From IMG/VR virus record IMGVR_UViG_3300032093_000340, positions 1 to 39,179 of that record: a stretch of 39,179 nt of DNA; one strand, 5' to 3'. A program made the position numbers and the translations under genes. The notes under the pieces were generated by a model. The model was not told the origin of the DNA and did not search any database. It was given only the letters and a program-made list of their open reading frames with translations. The DNA is from a virus. Below are positions 25,603-32,027 of the stretch, piece by piece; positions within the stretch are counted from its first letter, which is position 1, and each line of letters begins with the position of its first letter.

Positions 25603-25642
25603 AACGGACAAAAAGTAAACGTTATGTTACCTTTTGTCCGTT
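25603..25642 (-). terminator. Strong hairpin, possible bidirectional terminator
   Basis: AACGGACAAAA (25603-25613) pairs with TTTTGTCCGTT (25632-25642), with an inner 4-bp extension past one mismatch. On the minus strand it is followed by TTTGTTATATTTA, an imperfect U-run. It lies five bases after the HD-protein stop and before hsp20. Confidence 0.6.
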
Positions 25643-25647
25643 AGTTA

Positions 25648-26283
25648 CTAAAATCGAGTTTTGTCGTTTTCTACTCGACTTGAAATATGATCAGCCCAAT
25701 GAATGATATATGGGAGATTTGTTTTCATCGCATATGGTGCGAAGTTAATTAGGTAAGATTTGTTACCTTCGTCGTAGATACCATCGGAGAGCTTGATAGC
25801 CAACCACTCGTTCTGTGTTACCTGTACACCGTACTTCTGTAGGAGGAAGAGTCCACGTTCTGGGGCCTTCATGTACTGAATATTCTCATTCTGACGGTAA
25901 AGTTCACCACGCTTCCGATGCCAATCACTATCTTGCTCAACGTAGTATGGGCCCTCTTCGGGATTTCCAAGTTTACCAAGGTCGTGATGAAGGGCGGCAA
26001 AGATAAGTTCTTGCTTGGTGAAATTGATATCACCTTCCATTCCCTTATATAGACCAGCAATCTTCAACGCGGTATCGGTAACACGGAGAATGTGGTCGAG
26101 GTATCCGCCGGGAAAAGCATTGTGAAAATGAACCTTTCCAGATGCGGGCGCAATCAAAAGTTCATCTTGTAGTACATCATAGAGTGGCTTCAACTGTTCC
26201 CAACGGGGATCAGCTTGGAGATACTCCATAAATTTGTTATAATTTTCTTGAATTTTTTCTTCTGAATTTTCGATTGTAAACAT
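25648..26283 (-). CDS. HD-domain phosphohydrolase
   Basis: 211 residues. The HD metal site is readable: His64 (GGYLDH), the double motif LHHDLGKLG with His100-Asp101, and a later Asp in IIHWADHISS. The first 60 residues form a helical lead with WEQLKPLYDVLQDEL. HD proteins of this type hydrolyse nucleotides or cyclic nucleotides; the substrate here cannot be told. In a phage a nucleotide-pool or anti-signal role is possible (inference). The gene is richer in G and C than those around it. It is followed by a very strong hairpin. Confidence 0.75.
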   Translation of the reverse strand: MFTIENSEEKIQENYNKFMEYLQADPRWEQLKPLYDVLQDELLIAPASGKVHFHNAFPGGYLDHILRVTDTALKIAGLYKGMEGDINFTKQELIFAALHHDLGKLGNPEEGPYYVEQDSDWHRKRGELYRQNENIQYMKAPERGLFLLQKYGVQVTQNEWLAIKLSDGIYDEGNKSYLINFAPYAMKTNLPYIIHWADHISSRVENDKTRF

Positions 26284-26310
26284 AGTAACCTTTTAATTTG
26301 TTGTGATGAT

Positions 26311-26844
26311 TTACGATATAAGATGTTTTTCAAACATATGACGCTTATTGGAATGCTTCATCCATAGTTCAAATATAGTCGGTGTGGTTGGAATTTTCAA
26401 GAGGGTCATATTAGTATCATCTAACATATAATGTGCTTTTTTATTGTTGCACGTAGAACAAGCGGTAACAAGATTATCCCAGGTAGATTTACCACCCCTA
26501 TATTCTGGAATAATATGATCTCTAGTCAAAAACTCTCTAGTTCTAAATTCAGATTTATGTCTACCGCAGTATTGACATGTATTATTATCTCTAGTAAAAA
26601 GATTTTTCTGTGTCAATGTCGCTTTGGTTTGAAAGATTTTTCTACACTTTACAAATTCTTTCAAAGCTACCATAACTGGTACTTTAAAACTTTGACGTAC
26701 AGAACGGACTACTAGATGTGGATGTTCTTCAACCACAGTAGCCTTGCCTTCAAAAATAAGGAGTAACGCACGTTTGGCGGTTACAATAGAAAGTGGTTCA
26801 TAACTAGCATTTAGAACCACACACCGTGAACTTTCGAATTCCAT
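26311..26844 (-). CDS. HNH endonuclease
   Basis: 177 residues. The N-terminus (CVVLNASYEPLSIVTAKRAL, then LLIFEGKATVVE) is the lead domain seen in bacterial and phage stand-alone HNH enzymes. The zinc site Cys90-x-x-Cys93 (CQYCGRHK) pairs with Cys129/Cys132 (ACSTCNNKK). The HNH core has Asp109-His110 (TRDHIIPEYRGG), Asn124 (WDNLV) and His138 (KKAHYM). It cuts double-stranded DNA and may be a free-standing homing nuclease or part of host-DNA breakdown. Start codon at an ordinary ATG; it ends 27 bases before the HD gene. Confidence 0.85.
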   Translation of the reverse strand: MEFESSRCVVLNASYEPLSIVTAKRALLLIFEGKATVVEEHPHLVVRSVRQSFKVPVMVALKEFVKCRKIFQTKATLTQKNLFTRDNNTCQYCGRHKSEFRTREFLTRDHIIPEYRGGKSTWDNLVTACSTCNNKKAHYMLDDTNMTLLKIPTTPTIFELWMKHSNKRHMFEKHLIS

Positions 26845-26848
26845 AAAA

Positions 26849-27160
26849 CTAAACCTCGTTGGACTCTTTAATCAATTTATTTATGTGATATTCATCGATA
26901 ATCTTTTTTGTTTTTCCTGCGTACTCGTAATCTTCTACCTTGATAAATTCTTTTAACGCATCTTCTAACATAGGTAGATAGTGCCTTTGCTGAACTACTC
27001 TAGGTTCAGATTCATCACCAAATTTAAATAACTCTACTGTATCTAAATTTTGCTGAATTGCTTTTTTAATCTGTTTTACTGTATATTTGTATACTATAAT
27101 TTTATTTTCTTTAAAGAACCGTTGCCAAACTACTGCAGTTTTATCTGGAAGATTTAGCAT
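26849..27160 (-). CDS. Hypothetical basic protein
   Basis: 103 residues from the ATG at 27160 (MLNLPDKTAVVWQRFFKENK), which has AGGAAGG just upstream. A longer TTG-started form is less likely, because it would overlap the zinc-ribbon gene by 59 rather than 20 bases. The protein is helical and charged (VKQIKKAIQQNLDTVELF; LPMLEDALKEFIKVEDYEYA). It has no Cys and no membrane segment. The C-terminal VEDYEYAGKTKKIIDEY resembles the UVR-like two-helix pattern in small phage proteins, but this is weak. Likely co-expressed with the zinc-ribbon gene. Confidence 0.58.
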   Translation of the reverse strand: MLNLPDKTAVVWQRFFKENKIIVYKYTVKQIKKAIQQNLDTVELFKFGDESEPRVVQQRHYLPMLEDALKEFIKVEDYEYAGKTKKIIDEYHINKLIKESNEV

Positions 27161-27530
27161 TAGCCTTCCTCGGTTTTTTCGATTTCGTTTTTTTAACAAC
27201 CGTTTTAGGTTTTGATGATGTGTGGGTTTTTCTTAACCGTGCAATTTCATCTTCTTCGACAATTTCCACACCCCTCACATAAACCTTTCCTTCGTGTTCA
27301 AAATAAGCTTTGAAGTGCCAACCTTTAGGTTTATCGGACTTTTCCTTTTTAACATAGTTATCTGGCGGAGCTACCATACGTTGTACACAATATGCACATA
27401 TTACTTTACCTATGTCCATATTAACTTCTAATTCTTCTTCACCACACTCACTACACATTAACCATTTTGTACCCGTTATTTTGGCTGCTTGTGCTTTTGA
27501 TAACTTACGAGTTCTTCTACGCAATGACAT
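27141..27530 (-). CDS. Zinc-ribbon protein with basic tail
   Basis: 129 residues. The zinc ribbon is formed by Cys26/Cys29 (CSEC) and Cys45/Cys48 (CAYC). The N-terminus is highly basic (MSLRRRTRKLSKAQAAK), the middle is beta-like (WHFKAYFEHEGKVYVRGVEI), and the C-terminus is a Lys/Ser-rich tail ending KKPRKANAKSSR. Nucleic-acid binding is a reasonable inference, possibly a transcription or translation accessory. It has a good ATG and a short gap to the next gene. I recognise no named family. Confidence 0.6.
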   Translation of the reverse strand: MSLRRRTRKLSKAQAAKITGTKWLMCSECGEEELEVNMDIGKVICAYCVQRMVAPPDNYVKKEKSDKPKGWHFKAYFEHEGKVYVRGVEIVEEDEIARLRKTHTSSKPKTVVKKTKSKKPRKANAKSSR

Positions 27531-27533
27531 ATA

Positions 27534-27803
27534 TTAACCTCTTGATTTCCACAATCGATATTTTTTATTCCAATATCTTACAACTACTTGAACCTTTCCC
27601 CGTGCCCAAGGTGGATTCCCAAGTCGTTCAATATGGTTTCTAAACGCCTTAAGGTCTTGCCGTGCTGATAGTAGTTCGGTAAGCGTTGTTGCAAAGAATA
27701 TTGTTTTTAACAATTCCTTATACTTTTCTTCTACAATCTGTTGTTCAGACACAGTTGTGTATCCGAATACAAAAGCCAGAAAGCGTTTAAATTTCTCATA
27801 CAT
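27534..27803 (-). CDS. Small helical hypothetical protein
   Basis: 89 residues from the ATG at 27803, with GGAG eight bases upstream; an in-frame TTG four codons earlier is less likely. The N-terminus is amphipathic or weakly membrane-associated (YEKFKRFLAFVFGYTTV). The rest is charged helix (EEKYKELLKTIFFATTLTEL) ending in a Trp/Arg/Lys-rich segment (VVVRYWNKKYRLWKSRG). It lies between the tmRNA and the zinc-ribbon gene. Function unknown. Confidence 0.58.
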   Translation of the reverse strand: MYEKFKRFLAFVFGYTTVSEQQIVEEKYKELLKTIFFATTLTELLSARQDLKAFRNHIERLGNPPWARGKVQVVVRYWNKKYRLWKSRG

Positions 27804-27845
27804 AGTACTCTCCAACTAAAATTTAAACACTAACCGTCTTTTTTA

Positions 27846-28183
27846 TGGACCCGGCGGGAATCGAACCCGCGTCCGAGATTGCTTCCTATCAAGGATTTAT
27901 GTGTGTAGTCAGTTATTGAAATTCATCCAGTTCTCGTTAACTAACAAACGTAAACTGAACATAGAACCGAAGTATCACCTTGAATACGGTTCCTATCAAG
28001 GCTATACCGTATGAATAAACAAATTAACCGTATACGGTCTATCGGGTTAATTCGTCAGGCTGCAATTAAGCAGCGAGGGCTAAATTATAGTTGCCAGTTA
28101 GATTTTTTGGTCTGTTTTACTCGTCTTACCAAACGAGACACAAAGCTTAATCATCCACACCCCGTCGAAACCAAGACGGGCCC
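27846..28183 (-). ncRNA. ssrA: Transfer-messenger RNA (tmRNA), tag GNYNLALAA
   Basis: 338 nt. The 5' end GGGCCCGTC(TTGG)TTTCGACGGGG has the tmRNA hallmark. The 3' end carries the T-arm CGCGGGTTCGATTCCCGC and then CGGGTCC plus discriminator A. Seven acceptor pairs form (one G-U), and CCA is not encoded. The mRNA-like part reads GGC AAC TAT AAT TTA GCC CTC GCT GCT TAA (28095-28066), that is GNYNLALAA, ending in the ALAA proteolysis signal. It would free stalled ribosomes and tag nascent proteins for ClpXP-type proteases. The tag start at Gly is chosen by comparison with tags beginning with Gly in other phyla and is not proven. It lies between the genes at 28190 and 27803 and is probably processed from a longer transcript. 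Confidence 0.93.
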
Positions 28184-28189
28184 GTAAAC

Positions 28190-28336
28190 TTATATTTGAA
28201 ATTTTGTATTATCGTTATTATCACCATCAGTACCACCACCGCCGCCACCGCCGGAAACTACAGTCTTAACATCTTTCTTAAATCCAAACTTCCAAATTAA
28301 CACTGCTGCAACAGCTATTATCAATAGTACTTTCAT
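28190..28336 (-). CDS. Small membrane protein with Gly-rich tail
   Basis: 48 residues from the ATG at 28336 (MKVLLIIAVAAVLIWKFGFK). A longer frame starts inside an upstream promoter-like segment and is rejected. Residues 2-15 make one membrane helix, then a short basic stretch and a seven-Gly run followed by an acidic Asp/Asn tail. A TATTTATATTA box lies 35 bases upstream, so late expression is likely. It ends six bases before the 5' end of the tmRNA and may share its primary transcript. Function unknown. Confidence 0.58.
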   Translation of the reverse strand: MKVLLIIAVAAVLIWKFGFKKDVKTVVSGGGGGGGTDGDNNDNTKFQI

Positions 28337-28371
28337 ATACGTTTCTCTGTTGGAGTAAAAGTTTATACTAC

Positions 28372-28382
28372 TAATATAAATA
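28372..28382 (-). promoter_or_regulatory. Candidate late-promoter box (or sigma70 -10)
   Basis: The minus strand reads TATTTATATTA, ending 35 bases before the ATG at 28336. A TTGACT lies 18 bases upstream of the TATATT inside this box, so a host-type promoter is an alternative here. It may drive the small membrane gene and the tmRNA. Confidence 0.5.
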
Positions 28383-28409
28383 GTAACTATAATAAAAGTC
28401 AAGTGGTTT

Positions 28410-28877
28410 CTACTGATTATGCACCGTGGTAATTTGTAGTATTTTGTACTCTACTGTACTCGACGGTAGTTTAACTTTTACCACATCCTTTACTTTTTTT
28501 CCTTTCATCGATTGTCCAATTGGTGAGGAAATCGTGACATGATTATATTTTTCATCACCATCGTCGATATCACCTAATACAAACTTAAAATATTCAATTT
28601 TACTAGTATTTAAATTTCTAGCTTTAACTATGGAACCAATATGCACCGCATCTTTCGGTAATAAATTTATATCTATTTTACGATATGACTCCAAACGTTC
28701 TAATAACTGGTGTAGCCTGACGCCGATGAAATGTTGACGTTCTGCTATAGCAGAATAGTCGGAGTTTTCTCGTATGTCACCCATTGACACTGCCGAATCA
28801 AACTCTTGTGGGATAGTAACAGATAATTCATATTTTAACTGTTCTATTTCTTCTATTAAATTTTTTAATGGATCCAT
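28410..28877 (-). CDS. GreA/GreB-like transcription elongation factor
   Basis: 155 residues, the size of GreA (158). The N-terminal coiled coil has MGDIRENSDYSAIAERQHFI with the acidic tip residues (Asp34, Glu37) that would reach the RNA polymerase active centre. The C-terminal FKBP-like domain shows ISSPIGQSMKGKKVKDVVKV, the family block. Gre factors rescue backtracked polymerase by stimulating transcript cleavage. A phage-encoded copy could alter host polymerase or support late transcription with gp55. A 14-bp perfect hairpin lies in its leader (28899-28941). Distinction between GreA and GreB cannot be made. Confidence 0.86.
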   Translation of the reverse strand: MDPLKNLIEEIEQLKYELSVTIPQEFDSAVSMGDIRENSDYSAIAERQHFIGVRLHQLLERLESYRKIDINLLPKDAVHIGSIVKARNLNTSKIEYFKFVLGDIDDGDEKYNHVTISSPIGQSMKGKKVKDVVKVKLPSSTVEYKILQITTVHNQ

Positions 28878-28898
28878 AAAAACACCCTATACAAAGTA

Positions 28899-28941
28899 AT
28901 ACAGAATGGAAACGAGTTATATACCCATTTCCATTCTGTAT
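28899..28941 (-). other. Perfect 14-bp hairpin in the greA-like leader
   Basis: ATACAGAATGGAAA pairs without mismatch with TTTCCATTCTGTAT across a 15-base loop. On the minus strand it is followed by TACTTTG, not a U-run. It separates the winged-helix-like gene from the Gre gene and may protect or cut the mRNA. Confidence 0.6.
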
Positions 28942-28978
28942 AAGTATTTCGAGAGTTTTTTAAACTATCGTAATTATA

Positions 28979-29287
28979 TTACGCGATAGTCCACTCTGAA
29001 ATAGCACGTCCACGAGCCGCCGGTCGAGTCGAAGCCGTCATACCAACGTACTCAAAGTTAGGTTCACGGAGAACCGAGTTGATGAACGAAAGACGGGTAC
29101 GAACCTGCTGTGGACGGACCCCTTCACGGTCAAGATAACGATGAGCGTCATCAGCCGTAACAGTACCCTCTGTACGCTTACGAGCGAGACTATAAAGATA
29201 CGAACGCATCCGGTTAGCGGTACGGTCGAACTCTTCGTTCGTGAAGGTCTTGACGGTGAAACGGCGAGTAGTGTTCTTGTTAGCCAT
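28979..29287 (-). CDS. Small basic, probably DNA-binding protein, strongly expressed
   Basis: 102 residues from the ATG at 29287, fixed by GGAGG at the usual distance. The N-terminus is basic (MANKNTTRRFTVKTFTNEEF). A helix-turn-helix-like stretch (TVTADDAHRYLDREGVRPQQ, then VRTRLSFINSVLR) is followed by a wing-like hairpin with FEYVGMTAS and RAISEWTI. A winged-helix fold is inferred. Codons are much richer in G and C than in the neighbours and look optimised for a fast-growing host, and promoter and ribosome site are both near consensus. These features point to an abundant early protein, perhaps a host-takeover or nucleoid-binding factor. No family recognised. Confidence 0.6.
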   Translation of the reverse strand: MANKNTTRRFTVKTFTNEEFDRTANRMRSYLYSLARKRTEGTVTADDAHRYLDREGVRPQQVRTRLSFINSVLREPNFEYVGMTASTRPAARGRAISEWTIA

Positions 29288-29362
29288 ACTTCCTCCTAAA
29301 AATAACATTTATACAAGGTTGATATTATAGTATCTTGATGCCTTGTTCATCAAAGATACTGA

Positions 29363-29391
29363 ATCTTAATCAAATTACTGTGTCTTGTCAA
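29363..29391 (-). promoter_or_regulatory. Sigma70-type promoter
   Basis: The minus strand has TTGACA (29391-29386), a 17-base spacer and TAAGAT (29368-29363). It drives the basic small-protein gene starting at 29287 and perhaps the Gre gene after it. Confidence 0.75.
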
Positions 29392-29409
29392 GGGGGTATT
29401 TAAACTATA

Positions 29410-29658
29410 TTAAATACACTCAACAAAATTAAAGTCAGAATCTACAATATATACCTTCTGTTGAATTTTCTGACCTAGAGAAACACACTTGGCGGCCAAC
29501 GTGTCACGGTCTGTATCGCCGTACCAAATCTTACCAAATTCACGGGTACCAATACCGATATTCATTACGCCGCTGTTGTGTACCATACGTCCAGTAGGTC
29601 CAAACTCTTCAATTGCTGCATTTACTGCAGGCTGTACATCTTCTTCTGTCCAAAACAT
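29410..29658 (-). CDS. Hypothetical protein
   Basis: 82 residues (MFWTEEDVQPAVNAAIEEFG at the start). A small alpha/beta protein with GVMNIGIGTREFGKIWYGD and a C-terminal YIVDSDFNF. It has no membrane segment or metal motif; the only Cys are at 58 and 81. It follows the CxxC-type gene by seven bases and comes before a new promoter. I do not recognise it. Confidence 0.55.
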   Translation of the reverse strand: MFWTEEDVQPAVNAAIEEFGPTGRMVHNSGVMNIGIGTREFGKIWYGDTDRDTLAAKCVSLGQKIQQKVYIVDSDFNFVECI

Positions 29659-29665
29659 AATAACC

Positions 29666-30004
29666 TCAATTTGAGATTGTTGCAGTGTCCGCTTGATCTA
29701 GGGCATCTACCTCTAGAGCGTAACACCTCCAGCAGAGACACATCGTTTCAGGAAGATAGGAATCTCTGCGTGTTCCGTATTTCCCACAAATTTCACATAT
29801 ACGTGCAGATTCACGTTCTATTTTATATGTTACGCAATTTATAACATATTGGCGGTCTTTGTCAATAGCCTCTATTTCTATTCGCAACATTCCTAAATGT
29901 CTTTTAATAGATAATACTTTACTTTCTGGAAATAGAGTTAATAACGTTTGTATCTTTTGTTCAAACGCTTCTACCCATCCTGTTTTAAAATTGCGTAATA
30001 TCAT
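29666..30004 (-). CDS. Zinc-binding hypothetical protein
   Basis: 112 residues. An N-terminal alpha/beta domain (VEAFEQKIQTLLTLFPESKV, then LRIEIEAIDK) is followed by a Cys cluster CEICGKYGTRR (Cys70, Cys73) and CLCWRC (Cys89, Cys91, Cys94), which would make one zinc site. This layout is frequent in small phage and bacterial proteins of unknown role. No Shine-Dalgarno precedes the ATG at 30004. Instead a folded leader (30055-30111) and a sigma70 promoter (30146-30173) lie upstream, so its translation may be controlled. Confidence 0.6.
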   Translation of the reverse strand: MILRNFKTGWVEAFEQKIQTLLTLFPESKVLSIKRHLGMLRIEIEAIDKDRQYVINCVTYKIERESARICEICGKYGTRRDSYLPETMCLCWRCYALEVDALDQADTATISN

Positions 30005-30054
30005 GTTGTTTATTATTTTAGCGTTTTCTTTTTGCTACTTTTTCTTTTATAAGA

Positions 30055-30111
30055 GTTTACTATAGCGCAAACGATTCCTGCACGGGAAGTTTAGCAAATC
30101 CCGTAGTAAAC
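30055..30111 (-). ncRNA. Structured 5' leader (candidate regulatory RNA)
   Basis: On the minus strand an 8-bp outer stem (GTTTACTA with TAGTAAAC) encloses a flush 5-bp stem (CGGGA/TCCCG) and a small second arm (GCA/TGC). This makes a compact three-way junction. It sits between the promoter and a gene with no ribosome site. It matches no riboswitch consensus that I can recall. Confidence 0.4.
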
Positions 30112-30145
30112 GTAATAATTGTCATTTCGGCGCCTAGTTTTACTT

Positions 30146-30173
30146 AATATACTGACTAATTTTTTGTTGTCAA
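30146..30173 (-). promoter_or_regulatory. Sigma70-type promoter
   Basis: The minus strand has TTGACA (30173-30168), a 16-base spacer and TATATT (30151-30146). The -35 overlaps the stop codon of the small gene at 30170. The start site would lie near 30139, upstream of the structured leader. Confidence 0.75.
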
Positions 30174-30334
30174 GAGGTGAATGGTAATTTTTTCATTTCA
30201 TTGAAGATTTCACTCGACGTATCTTCTACCACATCTTCTTTTTTAACCTCAACTTTCTTCGGTGCTGGTTTTTGAGCTACCTTTTTTTGAATTTTCTTGA
30301 TAAGTGAGGCTACCTCTTTATCGGTTGGAAACAT
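30170..30334 (-). CDS. Short Lys/Glu-rich hypothetical protein
   Basis: 54 residues, translated by hand: MFPTDKEVASLIKKIQKKVA at the start and FNEMKKLPFTS at the end. AGGA lies eight bases upstream of the ATG at 30334. The middle is a Lys/Pro/Val stretch, then an acidic one, so it is probably disordered or a single helix. It follows the membrane gene by 13 bases. The stop overlaps the -35 of the next promoter. Function unknown; a good ribosome site supports it as real. Confidence 0.58.
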   Translation of the reverse strand: MFPTDKEVASLIKKIQKKVAQKPAPKKVEVKKEDVVEDTSSEIFNEMKKLPFTS

Positions 30335-30347
30335 TAATCATCCTTTG

Positions 30348-30773
30348 TTAAAGTATATTTTCTTCTTCGTCGTCATCTTCTTCAAATAACTTACGAAGTC
30401 CATCAATCTCTTCTTCTGAAAGATATGATTTTTCTTCACCATTATCTTTGATTTTATCAATCAAATCTTCTAACGATGTGGCCGCGTACTTACCATCTAT
30501 AGTTCTGTATAACATACCACCACGCGGGCCCATCTGATCATTCATTTTGTCTACCAAGTTTTCTACCATAGCAGTAAACTGTCCAAACCCGTTACCCAAT
30601 TTATTTAAGAACATATCTTGTTGTTGCATTCTATTAAGAATATTACCCAATCCATTGTGCATCTGTGACGATAAGAACTTTATACCGACGATATCACGAA
30701 TTAAAAGAATCACAGCAAACAATAAAACTATGTTCACTACTACTAAAAAACCTACAATTAAAGTTATATTCAT
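30348..30773 (-). CDS. Membrane-anchored coiled-coil protein
   Basis: 141 residues. A single N-terminal membrane segment (ITLIVGFLVVVNIVLLFAVI) is followed by an amphipathic helix with Gln/Asn/Met (GNILNRMQQQDMFLNKLGNG) and a soluble part with GPRGGMLYRTIDGKYAATSL. The C-terminus is strongly acidic (EEDDDEEENIL). AGGAAAA precedes the ATG. The function is unknown. The Met/Gln-rich helix after the membrane anchor recalls small phage membrane proteins of T4-like viruses. Confidence 0.6.
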   Translation of the reverse strand: MNITLIVGFLVVVNIVLLFAVILLIRDIVGIKFLSSQMHNGLGNILNRMQQQDMFLNKLGNGFGQFTAMVENLVDKMNDQMGPRGGMLYRTIDGKYAATSLEDLIDKIKDNGEEKSYLSEEEIDGLRKLFEEDDDEEENIL

Positions 30774-30789
30774 ATACTTTTCCTATAAA

Positions 30790-31104
30790 TTAACCGATAC
30801 CAAATCCATACAATCTTGATATTTGTGGTGGTACTTTTGATACATCAATTTGTTCAAACTCATCAAGTATTGTATTGTGCTTAAACCAAAGTTTTTCACC
30901 TGATTGTATATACGGACGAACTGTGTTCAACAAAGTTTCCTCAATAACAGCATATTGATATAAATTATTATCTGCTAAATCAGATTCGTTTTCACGAACA
31001 GTTTGTATTGCTCGTTCAAGAGATGTAAATATTGCTGGAGTTCGTCGATTACCTAAAACTGGATCACCTAACACATCCAGAACTGTTATCGCATATACAA
31101 TCAT
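30790..31104 (-). CDS. Hypothetical phage protein
   Basis: 104 residues, MIVYAITVLDVLGDPVLGNR at the start, then TPAIFTSLERAIQTVREN. A small alpha/beta fold typical of proteins found in many T4-like phages, where a strand (YQYAVIEETLLN) is followed by KLWFKHN. No catalytic residues stand out. Its ATG overlaps the stop of the coiled-coil gene (ATGA), so the two are coupled. Confidence 0.58.
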   Translation of the reverse strand: MIVYAITVLDVLGDPVLGNRRTPAIFTSLERAIQTVRENESDLADNNLYQYAVIEETLLNTVRPYIQSGEKLWFKHNTILDEFEQIDVSKVPPQISRLYGFGIG

Positions 31105-31484
31105 TTAAGGTACTCGTCTTGCGAAGGCCAACCATTATTTTTACGTTCTCCTTCGGCTGGAAAAATACCACTTATACGTTTATACTCGTCCAACTCATCT
31201 GTTAATTGTAACATACTCAATCGTAATTGATTTGTCAACTCTAACTGATGATAATATTTTTCTTTCCATTCATCTAGTTCTTTTTGAAGTTGATGCAATT
31301 CTTCTTTTACTGCGTCTAACTCTTCCCGAAGTTCCTTTCGCAATTCAAGGTGTTCAGTAAAATCTTGTTTACGTTTGTCAGAAGGTTTATTTATAAACTT
31401 AAATATTGCCCCGACAAATAACCCCGCGACTGTGGCTAAAATTGCAGAATTAAATTCTTGTATAAAATGTGGGGTCGATACCAT
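31101..31484 (-). CDS. Membrane-anchored long coiled-coil protein
   Basis: 127 residues. One membrane segment lies at about 13-30 (AILATVAGLFVGAIFKFI). An uninterrupted coiled coil of about 70 residues follows (RKELREELDAVKEELHQLQK, then ELDEWKEKYYHQLELTNQLR). Such an anchor plus rod resembles spanin inner-membrane subunits, but it lies outside the lysis cassette, so that is only a possibility. An imperfect version of the late-promoter box (TTTATATTA on the minus strand, 31507-31515) lies 22 bases upstream. Confidence 0.6.
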   Translation of the reverse strand: MVSTPHFIQEFNSAILATVAGLFVGAIFKFINKPSDKRKQDFTEHLELRKELREELDAVKEELHQLQKELDEWKEKYYHQLELTNQLRLSMLQLTDELDEYKRISGIFPAEGERKNNGWPSQDEYLK

Positions 31485-31543
31485 AGTTTCAATTTCTCCA
31501 GTAGGGTAATATAAAGTTATTTACCTTTATAAAACCGTAATGT

Positions 31544-31726
31544 TTACTTTCGAAACCATCCTTTTGAACGATGTGATAAGTGAAAAGTTAAAGTGGAAAC
31601 TCCTATAATAAATAGAGTATGCCAATGAGAATCTTCCACCGATACCACAAAAGAACCTATCAGTAATCCGAGTAAAAATATCATTGTACTACAAAACCCG
31701 TTATTACTGGACTCTTGTGTGTTCAT
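31544..31726 (-). CDS. Small two-helix membrane protein
   Basis: 60 residues from the ATG at 31726 (MNTQESSNNGFCSTMIFLLG), with GGAG six bases upstream. Two hydrophobic segments (TMIFLLGLLIGSFVVSV and LFIIGVSTLTFHL) are joined by a short acidic loop, and the C-terminus is basic (SHRSKGWFRK). Function unknown. It has holin-like topology but the wrong neighbourhood. Confidence 0.55.
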   Translation of the reverse strand: MNTQESSNNGFCSTMIFLLGLLIGSFVVSVEDSHWHTLFIIGVSTLTFHLSHRSKGWFRK

Positions 31727-31769
31727 ACGATTCTCCAAGAAAAACGTCACAACAATATATAGATGGAAA

Positions 31770-32024
31770 TTATTTCAAATTATCAAGAACAAATGAATTA
31801 CACAAATTTTCTGCCTTCATAACAATTAGAGTATCTCTCGCTGAACGTGAAATACTCAATAGAGATGGACAGATTGCTTCCCGACGTGCCATCTGTCTAC
31901 CAGTAAATTTGTCAAACGCAACTAAACTAATTTTATAACCAAGAATCACGATCGATATAATTACAATATAAGTAAACAACTTACTAGCACTACGCGATAG
32001 GGATTCTACACTAATAGGACTCAT
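31770..32024 (-). CDS. Small membrane protein
   Basis: 84 residues with one membrane segment (LFTYIVIISIVILGYKISLV), a short basic helix (FDKFTGRQMARREAI) and a C-terminal helical domain (SRSARDTLIVMKAENLCNSF). It directly follows the small acidic gene (3-base gap) and belongs to the operon that starts at the promoter at 32248-32276. Function unknown. Confidence 0.52.
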   Translation of the reverse strand: MSPISVESLSRSASKLFTYIVIISIVILGYKISLVAFDKFTGRQMARREAICPSLLSISRSARDTLIVMKAENLCNSFVLDNLK

Positions 32025-32027
32025 AGT

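Noticed and set aside
27846-27900. Possible separate tRNA on the minus strand (CGGGTTCGATTCCCGCCGGGTCC)
   Set aside because: It is the 3' tRNA-like half of the tmRNA; the matching acceptor strand lies about 300 bases away at 28183.
30069-30134. Short minus-strand frame MTIITFTTGFAKLPVQESFA in the leader
   Set aside because: No ribosome site, and the same bases form the leader hairpins. A leader peptide cannot be excluded but is not supported.
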